From Bactericera cockerelli (Eukaryota; Arthropoda; Insecta; Hemiptera; Triozidae): a stretch of 64,000 nucleotides of DNA. Location: assembly GCA_024516035.1 (NCBI GenBank), contig CM044965.1:3221146-3285145 (forward strand). The letters run 5' to 3'. Positions within the stretch are counted from its first letter, which is position 1, and every line of letters begins with the position of its first letter. The notes beneath the pieces are model-generated. The model did no database searches. It was not told the DNA's origin and saw nothing but the letters and a program-made list of their open reading frames with translations. Made by a program: the position numbers and the translations under genes. Positions 1 through 11,734 of this stretch are shown piece after piece.

Positions 1-155
1 GAAAACACCAAGTGTTAACTCTCTAAAATATAAAACTCTACATTGTTAACTGTAAAAACATAAAACCCTCCAAATTGTTTGGGATTTGCACAGAACGTGA
101 GAACAATTTACAAAACTTTTGACTACCCCTCTCCTATTTAATTATTTTATCTCTG

Positions 156-255
156 ACCGACCTCAGTAGCTGGATCGATAAGGCGGCGGGCTCGCCTTGT
201 TTTAATAAGGCGAGATTCACTAACTGTCACATCACGATTGTGTCAACACAATTTT
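156..255 (+). mobile_element. tSINE-A copy 1, internally deleted
   Basis: This starts with ACCGACCTCAGTAGC and an A-box-like segment, then reaches the CACATCACGATTGTGTCAAC tail shared by all family A copies. The central part with the TTCAAGTCC B-box is missing, so the copy cannot carry a complete pol III promoter. Better copies lie at 14261, 27839, 50941 and 61087. Confidence 0.7.
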
Positions 256-1103
256 TATTCTAATTAGTTGGTTAAACATCAAAAGCAATTAAATAATAAT
301 AAAATGTTTATTTATAATGCTGTATAATAAACGAGTCTATTTTTTGTACCTAATATAAATATTAAAATTTCAACGTTAAAAACAATTAATTAATTTTGAA
401 AGAAGATTAAATTTTAATTTGAATATTTTGGTTTTATAACTTGGCACCTACATATATTAATATTCAATAATACATAATGATAGTAATATAAATTCAAACA
501 ATAAAATATATTAATTTTAATATTTTATCTACAATGATTATGGTTAATAATTTTAATGATAATAATAATTCATTAGCTCCAGCTGCAGGGTTCCATAGCC
601 TCATTTTGTTTTAATTTTTTAAATTATTCTTATAAATTATTTTTTAGACCCCATTTTAGATAATTTTTGCCTCTGCTCTCTTCCACAAAAAATTAATGTA
701 AACCTTCCACCTCCCAGTCTCTTGCAAAAAAAATCGTAATAAAAAAAAAATCATTTAGCCCCTAAACCCTCTCTCGCCTTTTTTCTCCATGAATCCCCTC
801 ATCCTCCCCTGCTCTTCCTTCTCCTCTCAGGAACTGAAATTATCGCAAAGTTTCGGCTTTCTGCGTGTGACGAGAATTTTTTTTGGCGAAACGGAAAACC
901 GCATTCGTAATAGTAATCCGTCGAAAGAGCGGTTTTTTGCATTTTAAATTAAATCACAATATGGAAAGCTGTTCGAACCAAAAAATACCTTGCAGAATAA
1001 ATTTGAGATTTTTAAATAAAATTAACAATTAAAAAACATTAAAAATTTATTTTGTGAAGTAGTTATTCACAACCAAATTGAGTCGTGCCAAAGTTTAAAT
1101 AAT
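256..1103. other. AT-rich non-coding DNA
   Basis: I see no exon, tRNA fold or repeat boundary here. The stretch is strongly A/T biased with pyrimidine-rich runs near 660-840. Given the + strand RNA-binding gene downstream it may be intron, but the sequence does not prove it. Confidence 0.5.
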
Positions 1104-1296
1104 AATAATATCGCATTATTTATACTGCCCAATTAGAACTAATAAGTCTCATTATTCGAACAGTAAGCCCAAGACGTATTATTATGTGGTTAAAATCCCA
1201 GGTGGGATAATAACTTGTCATGTCCCGGCTGGGTTGCGAACCTGCGACCTCTGGATTACCAGTCAGACGCCTTGACCACTGAGCTACCGGGACAGA
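1104..1296 (-). mobile_element. tSINE-C copy 1 (tRNA head plus body)
   Basis: On the minus strand the head reads TGTCCCGGTAGCTCAGTGGT and closes with AACCCAGCCGGGACA. This is a full tRNA-like acceptor stem with A box and GGTTCG-type B box. It is followed by the family body (TTATCCTCCC-like, AATAATACGTCTTGGGC, TTATTAGTTCTAATTGGGC) and AT-rich trinucleotides. The same head and body recur at 11735, 28125, 29394 and 53457, so this is a SINE rather than a tRNA gene. Confidence 0.8.
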
Positions 1297-1383
1297 ATGT
1301 TGTTATAAGTTATTGAATAATAAAAAAATAAACATTAATATTAAAAATACAATAGAATAAAAATACAATGTTTGTATGTAAAA

Positions 1384-1606
1384 TCAGCGTCGATGGCGCG
1401 TTGAATGCACCGGTTCTCGTTGGATCACCGAAGTTAAGCAACGTCCAGCGAGGTGAAGACTTCGTGATGCTGGCATTCCGGTCCAACCCAGCTGGGTGTG
1501 GTTAATGTGGGTAGCAGGTTTGTGAGTTTCCTGCGAATGGAGGGTAACACCCCCGTCGTGATATAACCATGCAGTTGAAAGCGACGTTAAACCAAAAAAA
1601 AAAAAT
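1384..1606 (+). mobile_element. 5S-rRNA-derived SINE-B copy 1
   Basis: The head matches 5S rRNA clearly: GTTGAATGCACCGGTTCTCG, then GATCACCGAAGTTAAGCAAC, then the GCGAGGTGAAGACTT region. The 5S similarity then stops and a family tail follows (GCTGGCATTCCGGTCCAACC, GAATGGAGGGTAACACCCCC, GTTGAAAGCGACGTTAAACC) ending in poly-A. This is the layout of SINE3-type elements that carry the 5S internal promoter. It is a subfamily 1 copy, in which the 5S part ends early. Confidence 0.85.
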
Positions 1607-1689
1607 TAACGCTGAGGAAAATGGTCAGATAATTTAAAAAGAAAAAAATTTAAATGTTTTTTAATAATTCATGTACAAATATAAATTAC

Positions 1690-1830
1690 AATGCATGGGG
1701 TACATAGATTTGAAAATATTTTAAATTAAAAATAGAAGAACAATAAATAATTATACATATGTGTCTCAACTGAAGGGCTGGACGATTGCCTGTCCATGAC
1801 ACTCTCTTCCACTCAACCTTGTCCTCACGA
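1690..1830 (-). mobile_element. Diverged TAA-tail retroposon (family I) fragment
   Basis: The motif GTGTCTCAACTGAAGGGC, followed by a GATTGCCTGTCCATG-like segment and CTCTTCCACTCAACC, is a diverged version of the family I 5' end, whose better copies lie at 11400, 13775 and 63540. Weakly conserved. Confidence 0.5.
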
Positions 1831-4800
1831 GGTCAAATGAGAAGCCTACCACACACGTGGTACGTTTCAATGTGACCCAGAGAATTCACATATGTACAAT
1901 TGTACACTCATGTTGTGGTTTCCGTTGCAAAATTTTCCCTCTTCGCGAAAAAAATAAAAAAAATAAAATTATTATTCCTATTATAAGAATAACTTCTTAT
2001 CCAACAAGACAACAGAGCAAAACGTTTTGGCAACGTCGCCCCTTTGTGCTTGGTGTGTGTGCAAAATAAATGATATTAACCAGGGACTTATCACGCATGT
2101 ATGTATTTACTATGTATGTATTTTGTATGTGGAGCGATGTGATAAATTATATTTTGCTTCGGCTGCCTAATGAGCAATTAATGGAAAAAAATTCAAACTC
2201 TGCCATTCTGTTTGCCTGTCTACAGGGTGTACCAAGTTCTGAGGGATCGACTCGAGCGATTCGATGAGGATAAATTTCCTGTTAGTGTACATATTGTTTA
2301 AAATAAAACTGTTTAACTTGAAATACCGTAATGCTTTAAATAACCTGGTTTGATAACTTAATAAATATTAGATAAATATTTTCGCACAATAATACTAAAT
2401 CCGGCCCGAAGGACCAATAACAATAATCCGGCCCGAAGAACCATTCCAACTTTATCATGTTCGAAAGTTTTCCAATTTCTCATCTCTCCTAATTATTCGT
2501 AAAAATATGACAGAATAAATTTTCAATTGTTGACGAATACACAATTTTTCACATTCTTTTCGGAAAGTCCTTCAGTCTTTCGAACCACCTTGTAAACAAA
2601 ATATGGGGCAAATGACATCATGAAAATATTATTCATTAAAATTCAGAAAACTCATTGTGCTGGTGTTTTCGCTTCGAAAGGGGGGGGGGTTCTGGAGGGG
2701 GAGGGGATTAGGGAAAATTTAATGTCACTTCTTTAAAAGCGACAGCTACAATGTTCTCATCGACTTTGCAACTATAAACTAATTTGTCTCTTCGCTTTTA
2801 TCTCTACCTCTTAAAATTCAAGACGTGCAAATTTTTATCATTAATTAGTTATTCATTTTAATTTCACGACGATTTAAATTAATGGACGGTTGACGATCAT
2901 TGTTTTTTTTTTTTTAAGGATCGAATTTCTAAAATGATTTTACGATCGTACTCTTACCAAACCGAGTTGATAACAGAACTACAGAAGTATGTAATATGAG
3001 AGCAGTCTCATCTAATTTAATTTTTGGTCTTTGATAGTACATAATATTTCAACTATTAAATAACCTAAGTGGTTGAGGTTAAAATTAAAATAAAAAAAAT
3101 ATAGCTCGCTAATTTAATAATTTTATTATTTCCAATTTCTCTTTCTTATGGGCATATGATTTTTTTTTCTTTTCTTTTCTAATTAGGCACTGTAAGGGTA
3201 TATTTTAGGATTTAAGTCTTTGGAAGTATGTTTTCTTCATTTATTATTACCTATTTTTAATGTATTTTGTTTCGCCCTGTTGGTTCTGTTATTTATCATT
3301 GAGAATTGAATGAACTATTGCAATGGCAATTCTATTCTTACCCGTCAATCTATGAATGTCGAGATGCATTAGTAAGAACCAAGACAGAAGCTTGTCGACA
3401 GCTCGAACTATTTTTGTATTGGTAATTGAACGCATTGTTGAACTACTAAGTGTATTTTGGGAATAGAAGTCCATATTATACATCTTATTTTTTTCTTCAA
3501 TACCTTAGTTATTTTTTAAATTTTTATTTTAAATTAATTGACGGGAACTATCCATTTTTCAACTTGGGTTTAATCAAATAATAGTAATGTTATATATCCA
3601 TACCCTAGTTAAATGCCATTGAGATTTCCTGGATATAGAAACACATATGAAGAAACAATTGAGAGCGATAAATTGTAATAAAATATTCTCATTTTTTTTC
3701 ATTATTATTAATATTTGTTTTTCAAAGCTCTCATTGTATGTCACTGTCAATCAATCAGGTGAATCAGTAATGTACAACTGTACGTTTCACACAGACCTAA
3801 AATGGAAATTAATTACGTTGAAATAATTGAAACATTAAACAGAGGAATGTGTATTCATCATGTACAATGTACAGTTGTACATATGTGTGATGATAAAATT
3901 ATTGAATACTCTAAAAATTCCCCGCTAGTATATTCCAATGCTTTCAAAAACCCCAACACCAATTAGTATTATGTGCTAGCACAAAACATTATTTCACCAT
4001 CCATCTCGCATCCTCTCTCTACCTGTGGTTTTAATTTTTTCTACAACTATGTTTCGTTTTCAAATTCTTTTTCAGCCAGTTTCAGCCAGCCCCGTTGAGG
4101 TAATTTTGGATTCCACTATTTATACAAACATTAATAATGGATTTGCTCTGCGCCAAACATCACATACTTTTTGGTTTTATGTAATTTTTTGGTTTGTGGT
4201 TTACCTTTGTAAAAATTATTTGTTGTTATTTGTATTACTCCTCTTTTTTTACTCAAAAATTGTTGACCAATGATTACCTGCTGCCTTTACCTTTTCCGTC
4301 TATTAGTACCTTTGTTTACTAACCTAACATTTTTGTTTTGTATTTTGGTGAGGTTCAAACGCTTTGTGGACAAATAAAGTTGTCTCCATTTTTTTCTCCC
4401 TCTAATAAGTTTTAGATTTACAATGTTTAGTATTCGCTTTACAAAGTTTTTTTTTAGTATTTGAATAAATACTTTCATGTGATAGTTCTGCAATTTTTAG
4501 TATTTCACTTATTAAAAAATTCATGTTTTGCACACTGCTTTTTGGCTCACCAAAATACAGAATGGAAAAACCTGTACAAAACCATAGAACGTTGAAAGTG
4601 CAGTCTAACCCAACATGCCCACTTGTTTTTCCTCCAGTCTCTTAAGCGACTTCTTCCAACTTTCTGTACTGTTAGAATTGCCTTTGCCTTTTAGAACAAA
4701 TAAAAGGGTCTTCGTTTGGGTCAAATGAAATTCAATACTATCTCGAATCGTTCTCTTAATCCGGCCCGAAGGACCAAAAACAATAATCCGGCCGGAAGAA

Positions 4801-5212
4801 CGATTTTCACTCACACCGTGTTCCCTAGTTTTACAATTTTCGCATCTCTCCACCGATGTCGTGGTTGAGGGGCTAGTCTAGTAATCCCTCATAATAAATC
4901 TGAATTATTTTGAAACTTTGCTTTAAGGTCAATAATGATATTAAAGCAACTGCTGGATTATAGTTACCCTTTAGTCCTAGTTGGGCAGTGTAAATAATGA
5001 TTGTCTTTTACATATCAAATTATGAAAAGATTTGGTTTCATTTGTCCTGACGACCTTGAAAACTTTTTCAGGGATATAAATAAGGAGTTTTCACTGCATG
5101 CGTCCAGTTTAATTTGAATGTTTAAAAATACCTTTGTACTCCTTCAATTCCTAGTCATAGTATCGTTTCTAAATCATTTAAATAGAAACTTTATTGAAAA
5201 ATATGTGCGAAT
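1831..5212. other. AT-rich non-coding DNA with a small dispersed repeat pair
   Basis: No exon could be supported. A segment near 2399-2490 (TCCGGCCCGAAGGACCAATA...CTCATCTCTCC) recurs near 4759-4850 with the same order of motifs, so it is a dispersed repeat of unknown class. A TTTTTCAG acceptor-like site at 4069 and a GAG|GTAATT donor-like site near 4100 could bound a microexon. That is conjecture. Confidence 0.4.
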
Positions 5213-5503
5213 TTCTTTGTGGTGAAGCACAAGGCCTCTTCACAATTTTTGTGGGTAGCGCAGCATTACTAAGAGCCTCCTTTACATTTCGAATTATTCT
5301 ATTACATTAATTTCTTTTTACTCTGGTAATGCCGCCACTGGTCGTTACTCATACAAGTAACTACTCATTTTTCCTCACGAGGTATGAGTGGACCCCGAAC
5401 ATCCAAGTACAGAGCAGAAAAAATCCTGCCCCGCGGGGGATCGAACCCAGGTCACCGTGCGTGCAATGCCCAGCGCGCTAACTCACTCTGCCACGGTGAC
5501 TAC
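5213..5503 (-). mobile_element. tSINE-D copy 1, near full length
   Basis: In minus orientation the head is GTCACCGTGGCAGAGTGAGT, with a B-box region GGTTCGATCC and a tRNA-like fold with a TGC-type anticodon loop. The body carries TACTTGGATGTTCGGGGTCC, GTGGCGGCATTACCAGAGTA and a GTGAAGAGGCCTTGTGCTTC end. Copies at 50391 and 55404 share head and body throughout. Confidence 0.85.
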
Positions 5504-5773
5504 TCTTTATTGAAAAATATAGCAACGATAAAATACTGATAACCCAAATTTCCGTAGTTTTACACATGGTAACTGTCAAAATATTTTTTTCTTGATAATG
5601 ATCAATTTTTTTTAATTAATCTTTTTTTCGTTTTTCATTATAAAGAGCCATAAGTCAGAATTATTTTAGATTACCTAATTTGTAATTTCGCCTTGCAACT
5701 TACTTTTTAAAACTTAGAACGACTCATGAGCTATTATTATTTTCTATTATATTATTTTCTACCATGGTTATTT

Positions 5774-5776
<3 letters not shown>

Positions 5777-5807
<31 letters not shown>
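5777..5807. repeat. Poly-T tract
   Basis: An uninterrupted run of about 30 T. It may mark the A-tail of an old minus-strand retroposon, but the adjoining sequence matches no family in the window. Confidence 0.7.
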
Positions 5808-5808
<1 letters not shown>

Positions 5809-5984
5809 AAGCAGTAGGGTTGTAAAAACAGCCGTAAGTCTTATCTCCTGCCTGGACGCCTGCACTTGACACTTCTCCTCATTTGCCCTAACATGATTGC
5901 GAGTATCATACTCAGAGCTATCGAAATTCAATATCCCGAAAACCCTGTGTATTCGCCACTTCGAATGACAAAAATTGACACTTA

Positions 5985-6131
5985 GGGCCGAAATATGAAA
6001 TAAGATTAGTTGATCGAAGTGGACACTATCCCTTAACTAGTGAGAATTTCAATCAATCACACCGCCATTTTACCCTGAGTTAAGGGTTAGTGACCACTTA
6101 GATCAACTAGTAGTGTTTCATAATTCGACCC
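5985..6131. mobile_element. Foldback MITE, copy 1
   Basis: The ends GGGCCGAAATATGAAA and TTTCATAATTCGACCC are inverted repeats, and the arms (GATCGAAGTGGACACTATCC against GTGACCACTTAGATC) pair over much of the element. Related copies are at 8192-8341 and 38962-39104, which share the central AATTTCAAYCAATC motif. Short, non-coding and consistent with a DNA-transposon MITE. Confidence 0.75.
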
Positions 6132-6927
6132 TTATTTTCCATGCCCAATTTGTCCCTTTATTCCAGGAGTGGCTTTGTCATGATAATGATATTTGCTCTT
6201 ACTGTCTTAAATACAAAAAGAGTTTTCTTTTCTCCTTTTCCTTTGTTTTATCTGGATTTTCGATAGCTTTTGTATGGGAATCTCTTGTGCAGTAAGAAAT
6301 TGGCAGACGCACTAAACTGGTGTCTAGATAATTGTTTTGTTGATAGAATGTATAACTTCGTAGAACTAATCATTTTTCTGTGCTCAGCAACTTTTTTGCA
6401 ACCAAAATGCGCCCATTTACAGCAACCATCCTACCAACTTTGCCGCGACAAACTCGAACATTTGCATGTCTTTGATATTTATTTTTTTACTTAGACGATA
6501 TTATAATGTTCTTCGTTTATTTAAAACTTTTTTTAATCTTACGTGTGGAGTGTTAACTTCGTTTCTTGTATCAGGGAATATACAAAATACATATATTCTT
6601 TACATAAACTTTTTTACCACAAAGAAAAATTTAAGACTTTCTTTGGATATTTTCAATATTTTTGTTGATTTAGTGGGATAGGCCTTTCTTTGACAGTCCT
6701 GTAAGAAATATAAATTTAACATCTCGTTTCTTTTAATTCTCGTCCTCGAAATTTTGTCTGACAGTAAAATCATTTATTTAATTACTTAAAAAGGCAAACA
6801 AGGACTTCGACCTCTCTTTAAAAAATACTTAAAATATCATTCATATAATTTTGACCATTTATTTATCTGGTGTCTTTATTCTAAATATCCCAAAAAGTTC
6901 TTTTTTGGCAGAAACTATGACTTATTG

Positions 6928-6976
6928 AAAAGCATTCCTTGATGAGTGTTTTTTACACTCATCAAGGAATGCTTTT
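6928..6976. repeat. Perfect 22-bp hairpin with 5-nt loop
   Basis: AAAAGCATTCCTTGATGAGT plus GT pairs perfectly with its reverse complement across five T. The short loop and perfect stem suggest a palindrome or tiny foldback rather than a miRNA precursor. No copy was noticed elsewhere in the window. Confidence 0.85.
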
Positions 6977-8191
6977 TAGGCTTTCCTTTCCTTTTTATGA
7001 TAATAATAATTAATGCTTATCTTTAGACATTTTTTAGTGTTTTTTATATACATATTCATTATTTATATATAAAATTATTTTTTTAAGCTTTCTTTTGCTT
7101 TAAGAAAATGGTTTTTCTACACTTTTTGTCAATCAAAAAACTGTTCTAGACGGTACTTGACTACTTGTTTCTTGCACCATTCGATACCAAAATGCGACTT
7201 TTCTTAGCGTAGGTTGTTGCCTGGAAAACTGGTCTAGCTGTTTTTCCAGTTCCTTTTGTGGTCAACTCTTTTGAATCTTGACGCAGTAACCTGTTAAATC
7301 TTTGTTTCCGGTGCCCTAGTTTACAAAAGTATGGAATTGCAGCTCATTAAGACTTTGCTAGGCCCCACTTTAAAAAAACCCCTTCCCTCTAGCTTAGCTA
7401 GCTTTAGCTTAACAGCACAGTCATGTTTAGTGAGATTTCTCATTTAGATCCTTTGTTCAAGTTAAGTTATTACAATTATTTGAAAGCTACACTGAAAAAA
7501 AGTCCGTCTCTGCACACAGGCCAACATGTTTGTGCAAACGTACGAGAAACGCGTTTTTGTCGACGTAAGTCACGCTTTTAATCTACAGATGTCGTAGTGG
7601 AAGCTTCGATAAATAGTATACTATCAAGTATCTATCCTAAAGAAATCTTTGATTTAATGTGAGGGGCTGCTCTTAAAAATATATTCAAGCTTTTTTCCAG
7701 ACAAAATGCTACGATTCCATGCGATTGTGAAACAGGGTGCCTCAGGGCTTTGTCTTTTGTTCCGCCGTAACGTGAAATTAGTAAATTCAAATCTCTTCCG
7801 ACCCGTGGCACTTTATCCTTTCATATGTAACATAAAACTAGTAAATTCGAGTCAAATTAATGAGAAACCTGGAATCTCCATGTTTATGTGCCACTACTAT
7901 GTACTTAGTATTTTATTTAGTAAGTAAAAATTAACCCCCCCCCCCCCCCACTTTTTTTGACTTCTACTTCTTACTGTGGAACAAAATACACCCTGTATAG
8001 AAAGTTCTCCTTCGGCATACTCGTAAAACTCACCGACTTAACACGATGGTTTTGGGTGCACCCTGTGATTGCTGATTTGTGTTTCCGTTGTATTCGTTGC
8101 TATTCCTCCTATAATATATTTAATTATAACCTATACATACATAACCTCTTTGTATGAGCCATCAGAACGCATAAGCCGCCCATTTTGATAT
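6977..8191. other. Non-coding DNA
   Basis: No exon or repeat family was recognised. It contains a run of C at 7937-7949 and short open frames without family resemblance. Confidence 0.4.
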
Positions 8192-8341
8192 GAGAATTAT
8201 GAAACCAGATTAGATTTAATCGAAGTGGACACTATCCATTGACACGCTCTCTAGTGGGAATTTCAACCAATCTCAGCGCACTATAGTCAGCTGATAGTGT
8301 CCACTTAGATTAAATCTAATCTTGTTTCATAATTCGGCTCT
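8192..8341. mobile_element. Foldback MITE, copy 2
   Basis: The inverted arms are GATTAGATTTAATCGAAGTG with GACACTATCC on the left and their complement near 8299-8323 on the right. The terminal motifs are GAATTATGAAACC and GTTTCATAATTC. Same family as 5985-6131. Confidence 0.75.
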
Positions 8342-9413
8342 AAATCTTTTTTCTCAGATCTCTGGTAAGGTCGGTCAGGAGTAGAGTTGGCTCTGAGATC
8401 TGCCATTTTCCGATAAGGCTCCTTCCCATATTTTTGTTCACTTAAAACAGTAATTCTCACGCACAAACCTAGGTTGGGTACAATCAGGCGCGTAGCCATA
8501 AAGATACTCCTGAAAAAAACTACTTGTTTTACCCTAAAGTGTGTAAATCCAGCGCCCGCTGGTTATAAAATTGCCTAAATTTGCTGTGGTAGACATGTAT
8601 ACTACGGGCGAAATTAATAGACAAAATCGAGTCATCACTTAGCATTGTACTTTTCCTCGTCTATGACAGTAAGCAAAATCTAGACTTGGCGCTACAGAAG
8701 TATTGCAAAAACGTCTGTTAATTCCGCCCAAAGTGGCGTTCTGGTCCCGTTGTAGATTTTGAATTAAAAAAAACTCGCCGTTGGGGATTACTTCCTGCAA
8801 TTTTTTATTTATAAAAAAAACACCTTACTTAATACAGTTTAACAAGAAGTAAACAGATAGGAATTTAATTTAAAGTGGAACTGCTCTATTTTTTCAAGTC
8901 TCTGATAAATGTAGTCTGGATTTTTGTACATTTTTTAAAGTACCTCCGGTCATTTTTTATAGCTCCACTTGTGGGAGGGGGGCTGGATAAATTCAGACAA
9001 TCACTAGGGAATATGAATCCTGTTCATTCTGAGCAAGGAGAATGTAAGGAATGTGAACTTAAAAAATCTGTGAGATTTTCAGTAGGAAAAAAAACAGTAC
9101 ACAATAGTATCACTTTTTTATTCGGAAGGTCCATTGACTTGAGAATTAGAGGATCAAGAAAAAAAAATCGACCAATTTCTGAATATGTTTGAAATAATTA
9201 TGTAAGAAAAAAAGAAGAAACAAATGTGTTCACCGAAACATAAAAATAAAATTCGTACAATTTTCCTTCGTATAAATAACAATAAAATGGTCTAAAACTC
9301 ACAAACAAGTTAGGTGTAACTGTGAAGAAATCTCCATATCCGCTTTCCATCATGAAGAGCATCCCTCCATGCATACATCTCACCCCCTCCCCTCCTCTTC
9401 TCCCCCCCCACAG

Positions 9414-9569
9414 GTGGCAGCCGTGGCGGCTCAGGCACAGGCTGTGCAGCAAGCCCAAGCCCAGGCTGTGCAGCAGGCCGCAGCCGCACAGCAGGCTGCG
9501 GCACAGAACTCGCCGCTCCTCAAGGCGAACAATCAGGCTGCGGTCCTGGCCGCAGGAAACCCGAACCAG
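9414..9569 (+). CDS. RNA-binding protein (Rbfox or Musashi/Rbp6 type), internal exon A
   Basis: The acceptor is a long C/T tract ending CCCCACAG, and the exon begins GTGGCAGCCGTGG. The donor is AACCAG|GTGAGT. The 156 nt are exactly 52 codons in phase 0 and encode a low-complexity Ala/Gln run (AVQQAQAQAVQQAAAAQQAA) followed by LLKANNQAAVLAAGNPNQ. Composition is GC-rich against very AT-rich introns, which supports real coding DNA. Such A/Q-rich C-terminal regions are typical of insect RRM splicing or translation regulators. The RRM exons are not in the window or not found, so the assignment rests mainly on the tail exons at 14182 and 15464. Its donor is followed at once by the tandem donor array. 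Confidence 0.8.
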
Positions 9570-10399
9570 GTGAGTGTGTCGTTTAGAACCAGGTGAGTGA
9601 CTCTTTTAGGAACCAGGTGAGTGACTCTTTTAGAACCAGGTGAGTGACTCTTTTAGAACCAGGTGAGTGACTCTTTTAGGAACCAGGTGAGTGACTCTTT
9701 TAGGAACCAGGTGAGTGACTCTTTTAGAACCAGGTGAGTGACTCTTTTGGGAACCAGGTGAGTGACTCTTTTAGAACCAGGTGAGTGACTCTTTTAGAAC
9801 CAGGTGAGTGACTCTTTTAGAACCAGGTGAGTGACTCTTTTAGAACCAGGTGAGTGACTCATTTAGAACCAGGTGAGTGACTCTTTTGGGAACCATGTGA
9901 GTGACTCTTTTAGAACCAGGTGAGTGACTCTTTTAGAACCAGGTGAGTGACTCTTTTAGAACCAGGTGAGTGACTCTTTTAGAACCAGGTGAGTGACTCT
10001 TTTAGAACCAGGTGAGTGACTCTTTTAGAACCAGGTGAGTGACTCTTTTAGAACCAGGTGAGTGACTCATTTAGAACCAGGTGAGTGACTCTTTTGGGAA
10101 CCAGGTGAGTGACTCTTTTAGAACCAGTGACTCTTTTGGGAACCAGGTGAGTGACTCTTTTAGAACCAGGTGAGTGACTCTTTTAGAACCAGGTGAGTGA
10201 CTCTTTTAGGAACCAGGTGAGTGAGTCTTTTAGGAACCAGGTGAGTGATTCTTTTAGAACCAGGTGAGTGAGTCTTTTAGGAACCAGGTGAGTGACTCTT
10301 TTAGAACCAGGTGAGTGATTCTTTTAGGAACCAGGTGAGTGACTCTTTTAGAACCAGGTGAGTGACTCTTTTAGGAACCAGGTGAGTGATTCTTGTAGG
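9570..10399 (+). repeat. Tandem array of about 36 copies of the exon A splice donor
   Basis: The unit is 23 or 24 bp: GTGAGTGACTCTTTTAG, then AACCAG or GAACCAG. Each unit therefore repeats the last six exon bases and the intron start. I count 36 units including the true junction. About 34 keep a perfect CAG|GTGAGT; the unit near 9895 has CAT|GTGAGT, and the one near 10126 has lost the donor. The 23/24-bp variants come from AGAACC, AGGAACC and GGGAACC spellings. Every unit also holds an acceptor-like CTCTTTTAG. Reading through from exon A meets TGA at 9594-9596, inside the second copy. Use of donor 2 (9593) shifts the frame, and any later donor truncates the protein. Confidence 0.95.
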
Positions 10400-10606
10400 T
10401 CATTCTACAATAACTAGCTAATATCAAACTTGAAAAAGTTATGATTTTTTTGTGGTGAAGCAAAAACCTCAGAGGGTGGCGTCATCGTGAACGATGGTAG
10501 CCAGACAGTGGAGCAATGACTCAGATATACAAGGAGGCTAATAATTGCTGATATCTTTACAAGGAGGCTAATAATTGACAAGGGCCCCCAGAACCAAGCC
10601 AATGCA

Positions 10607-10795
10607 ATGCTGGTCTACAACCTGTTTATAGTCCCCCAGCCAGACTGCTGGTCTACTCCTTGTTTATAGTCCCACAGCCAGACTACTGGTCCCTGTTTAT
10701 AGTCCCCCAGCTAGACTGCTGGTCTACTCCTTGTTTATAGTCCCCCAGACAGACTGCTGGTCTACTCCTTGTTTATAGTCCCCCAGCCAGACAAT
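10607..10795. repeat. Minisatellite, about 45-bp unit, about 4-5 copies
   Basis: The unit contains TGCTGGTCTACTCCTTG and TTTATAGTCCCCCAGCCAGA. One copy is shortened (ACTACTGGTCCCTG). It lies in the same intron as the donor array and ends near a short direct repeat of ACAAGGAGGCTAATAATTG at about 10528 and 10559. Confidence 0.85.
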
Positions 10796-11036
10796 GTAAT
10801 TGATATATATTTATAGTACATATATCATGTATTGATTTTTGTGTGTTAATAAAGAAAACAAATAAAGTCAATACCAATACTCTCAAATGTTTTATATCTG
10901 CTCTTATTCTGTAATTTATTCTTGTATACTTAAACTGTAATTATTGTATACCTAAATTGTATTTTGAAAAATAAATAAAGCTGTAGCTCTTGCTACGATA
11001 CATTTGTAATAAATAACACCACTAATCTCCCCACAG

Positions 11037-11203
11037 GTCCTGGGCGTCAACGTGTCCGTGGCTCAGCAGCAGGCTAGCTATGCGGCCGCCGCCAGCTACA
11101 CCGCAGCTGCGGCCCGCGCCTACAACTCAGCCGTGGCCGCAGCCCAGCAGGCGCAGCCCAACCCAGCTGCGGCCGTGGCGGGCTATGCGGCACTGCCCGC
11201 AGG
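11037..11203 (+). CDS. RNA-binding protein, internal exon B
   Basis: The acceptor is CTCCCCACAG and the donor is GCAGG|GTGAGT. The exon is 167 nt, phase 0 in and phase 2 out. It encodes VLGVNVSVAQQQASYAAAAS, then a tyrosine-spaced alanine run ending VAGYAALPAG, where the last glycine is split with exon C. GC content and the phase match to both neighbours support it. The region looks disordered; no domain is visible. The Ala/Tyr-rich character is as expected upstream of an Rbfox-like tail. Confidence 0.8.
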
Positions 11204-11399
11204 GTGAGTTTCCGTTTCCTCTTTGGTACATTCCTTTGGGCGGACCCTTATTTTTTATATTAATCAACACTTTCCTCTGTCTTTCTTTATACATGTATCT
11301 ATCTAGTCAACCTTTTACTAAATTTCAATACCTACTTATCTTCTTCTCATTTATTATTATTTTTTCATTTTTTTTAGAATAAGTTAATATTATATTATA

Positions 11400-11660
11400 T
11401 CAAGTTAGTTTTAAGACTAGATTTAAGAAAATTGTGTACACCGTAAGGTAAACTAACAATAAAAAAAAATAAAAAAATATTTACACTTCATCAATAGGAC
11501 ATATTGTATACAACATAAATAATTACAAATTAAAATATAGTATAATAGAAGAAGAAAATAAAGAAAAAATAAATAAATATATACATAATATATGTCCTAA
11601 CTAAAGGGCGGGTTATTGCCTCAGGCAATCTCTTCCACCCAACCCTTTGTATGGGTGGAC
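11400..11660 (-). mobile_element. TAA-tail retroposon (family I) copy
   Basis: The GTCCTAACTAAAGGGCGGGT, TTATTGCC and CAATCTCTTCCACCCAACCC motifs mark the family. Read on the minus strand, copies start with this motif and end at AATAAAG plus TAA trinucleotides in the better copies at 31987, 46955 and 63540. This is typical of a short retroposon or of a truncated LINE 3' end. Confidence 0.7.
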
Positions 11661-11734
11661 CCTTTTCTAGCTATAAAAAGTTTTTTTTTCTCTCTCAAAA
11701 GGTAAAGTATACAAATATACATCCTCCGAAAGAT

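Noticed and set aside
4069..4101. Microexon between TTTTTCAG and GTAATT
   Set aside because: The sites are plausible, but its length and content match no missing part of the RNA-binding gene, and such sites occur by chance in this AT-rich DNA.
9570..10399. CRISPR array
   Set aside because: The units are contiguous with no unique spacers, in a eukaryotic intron, and begin exactly at a splice donor.
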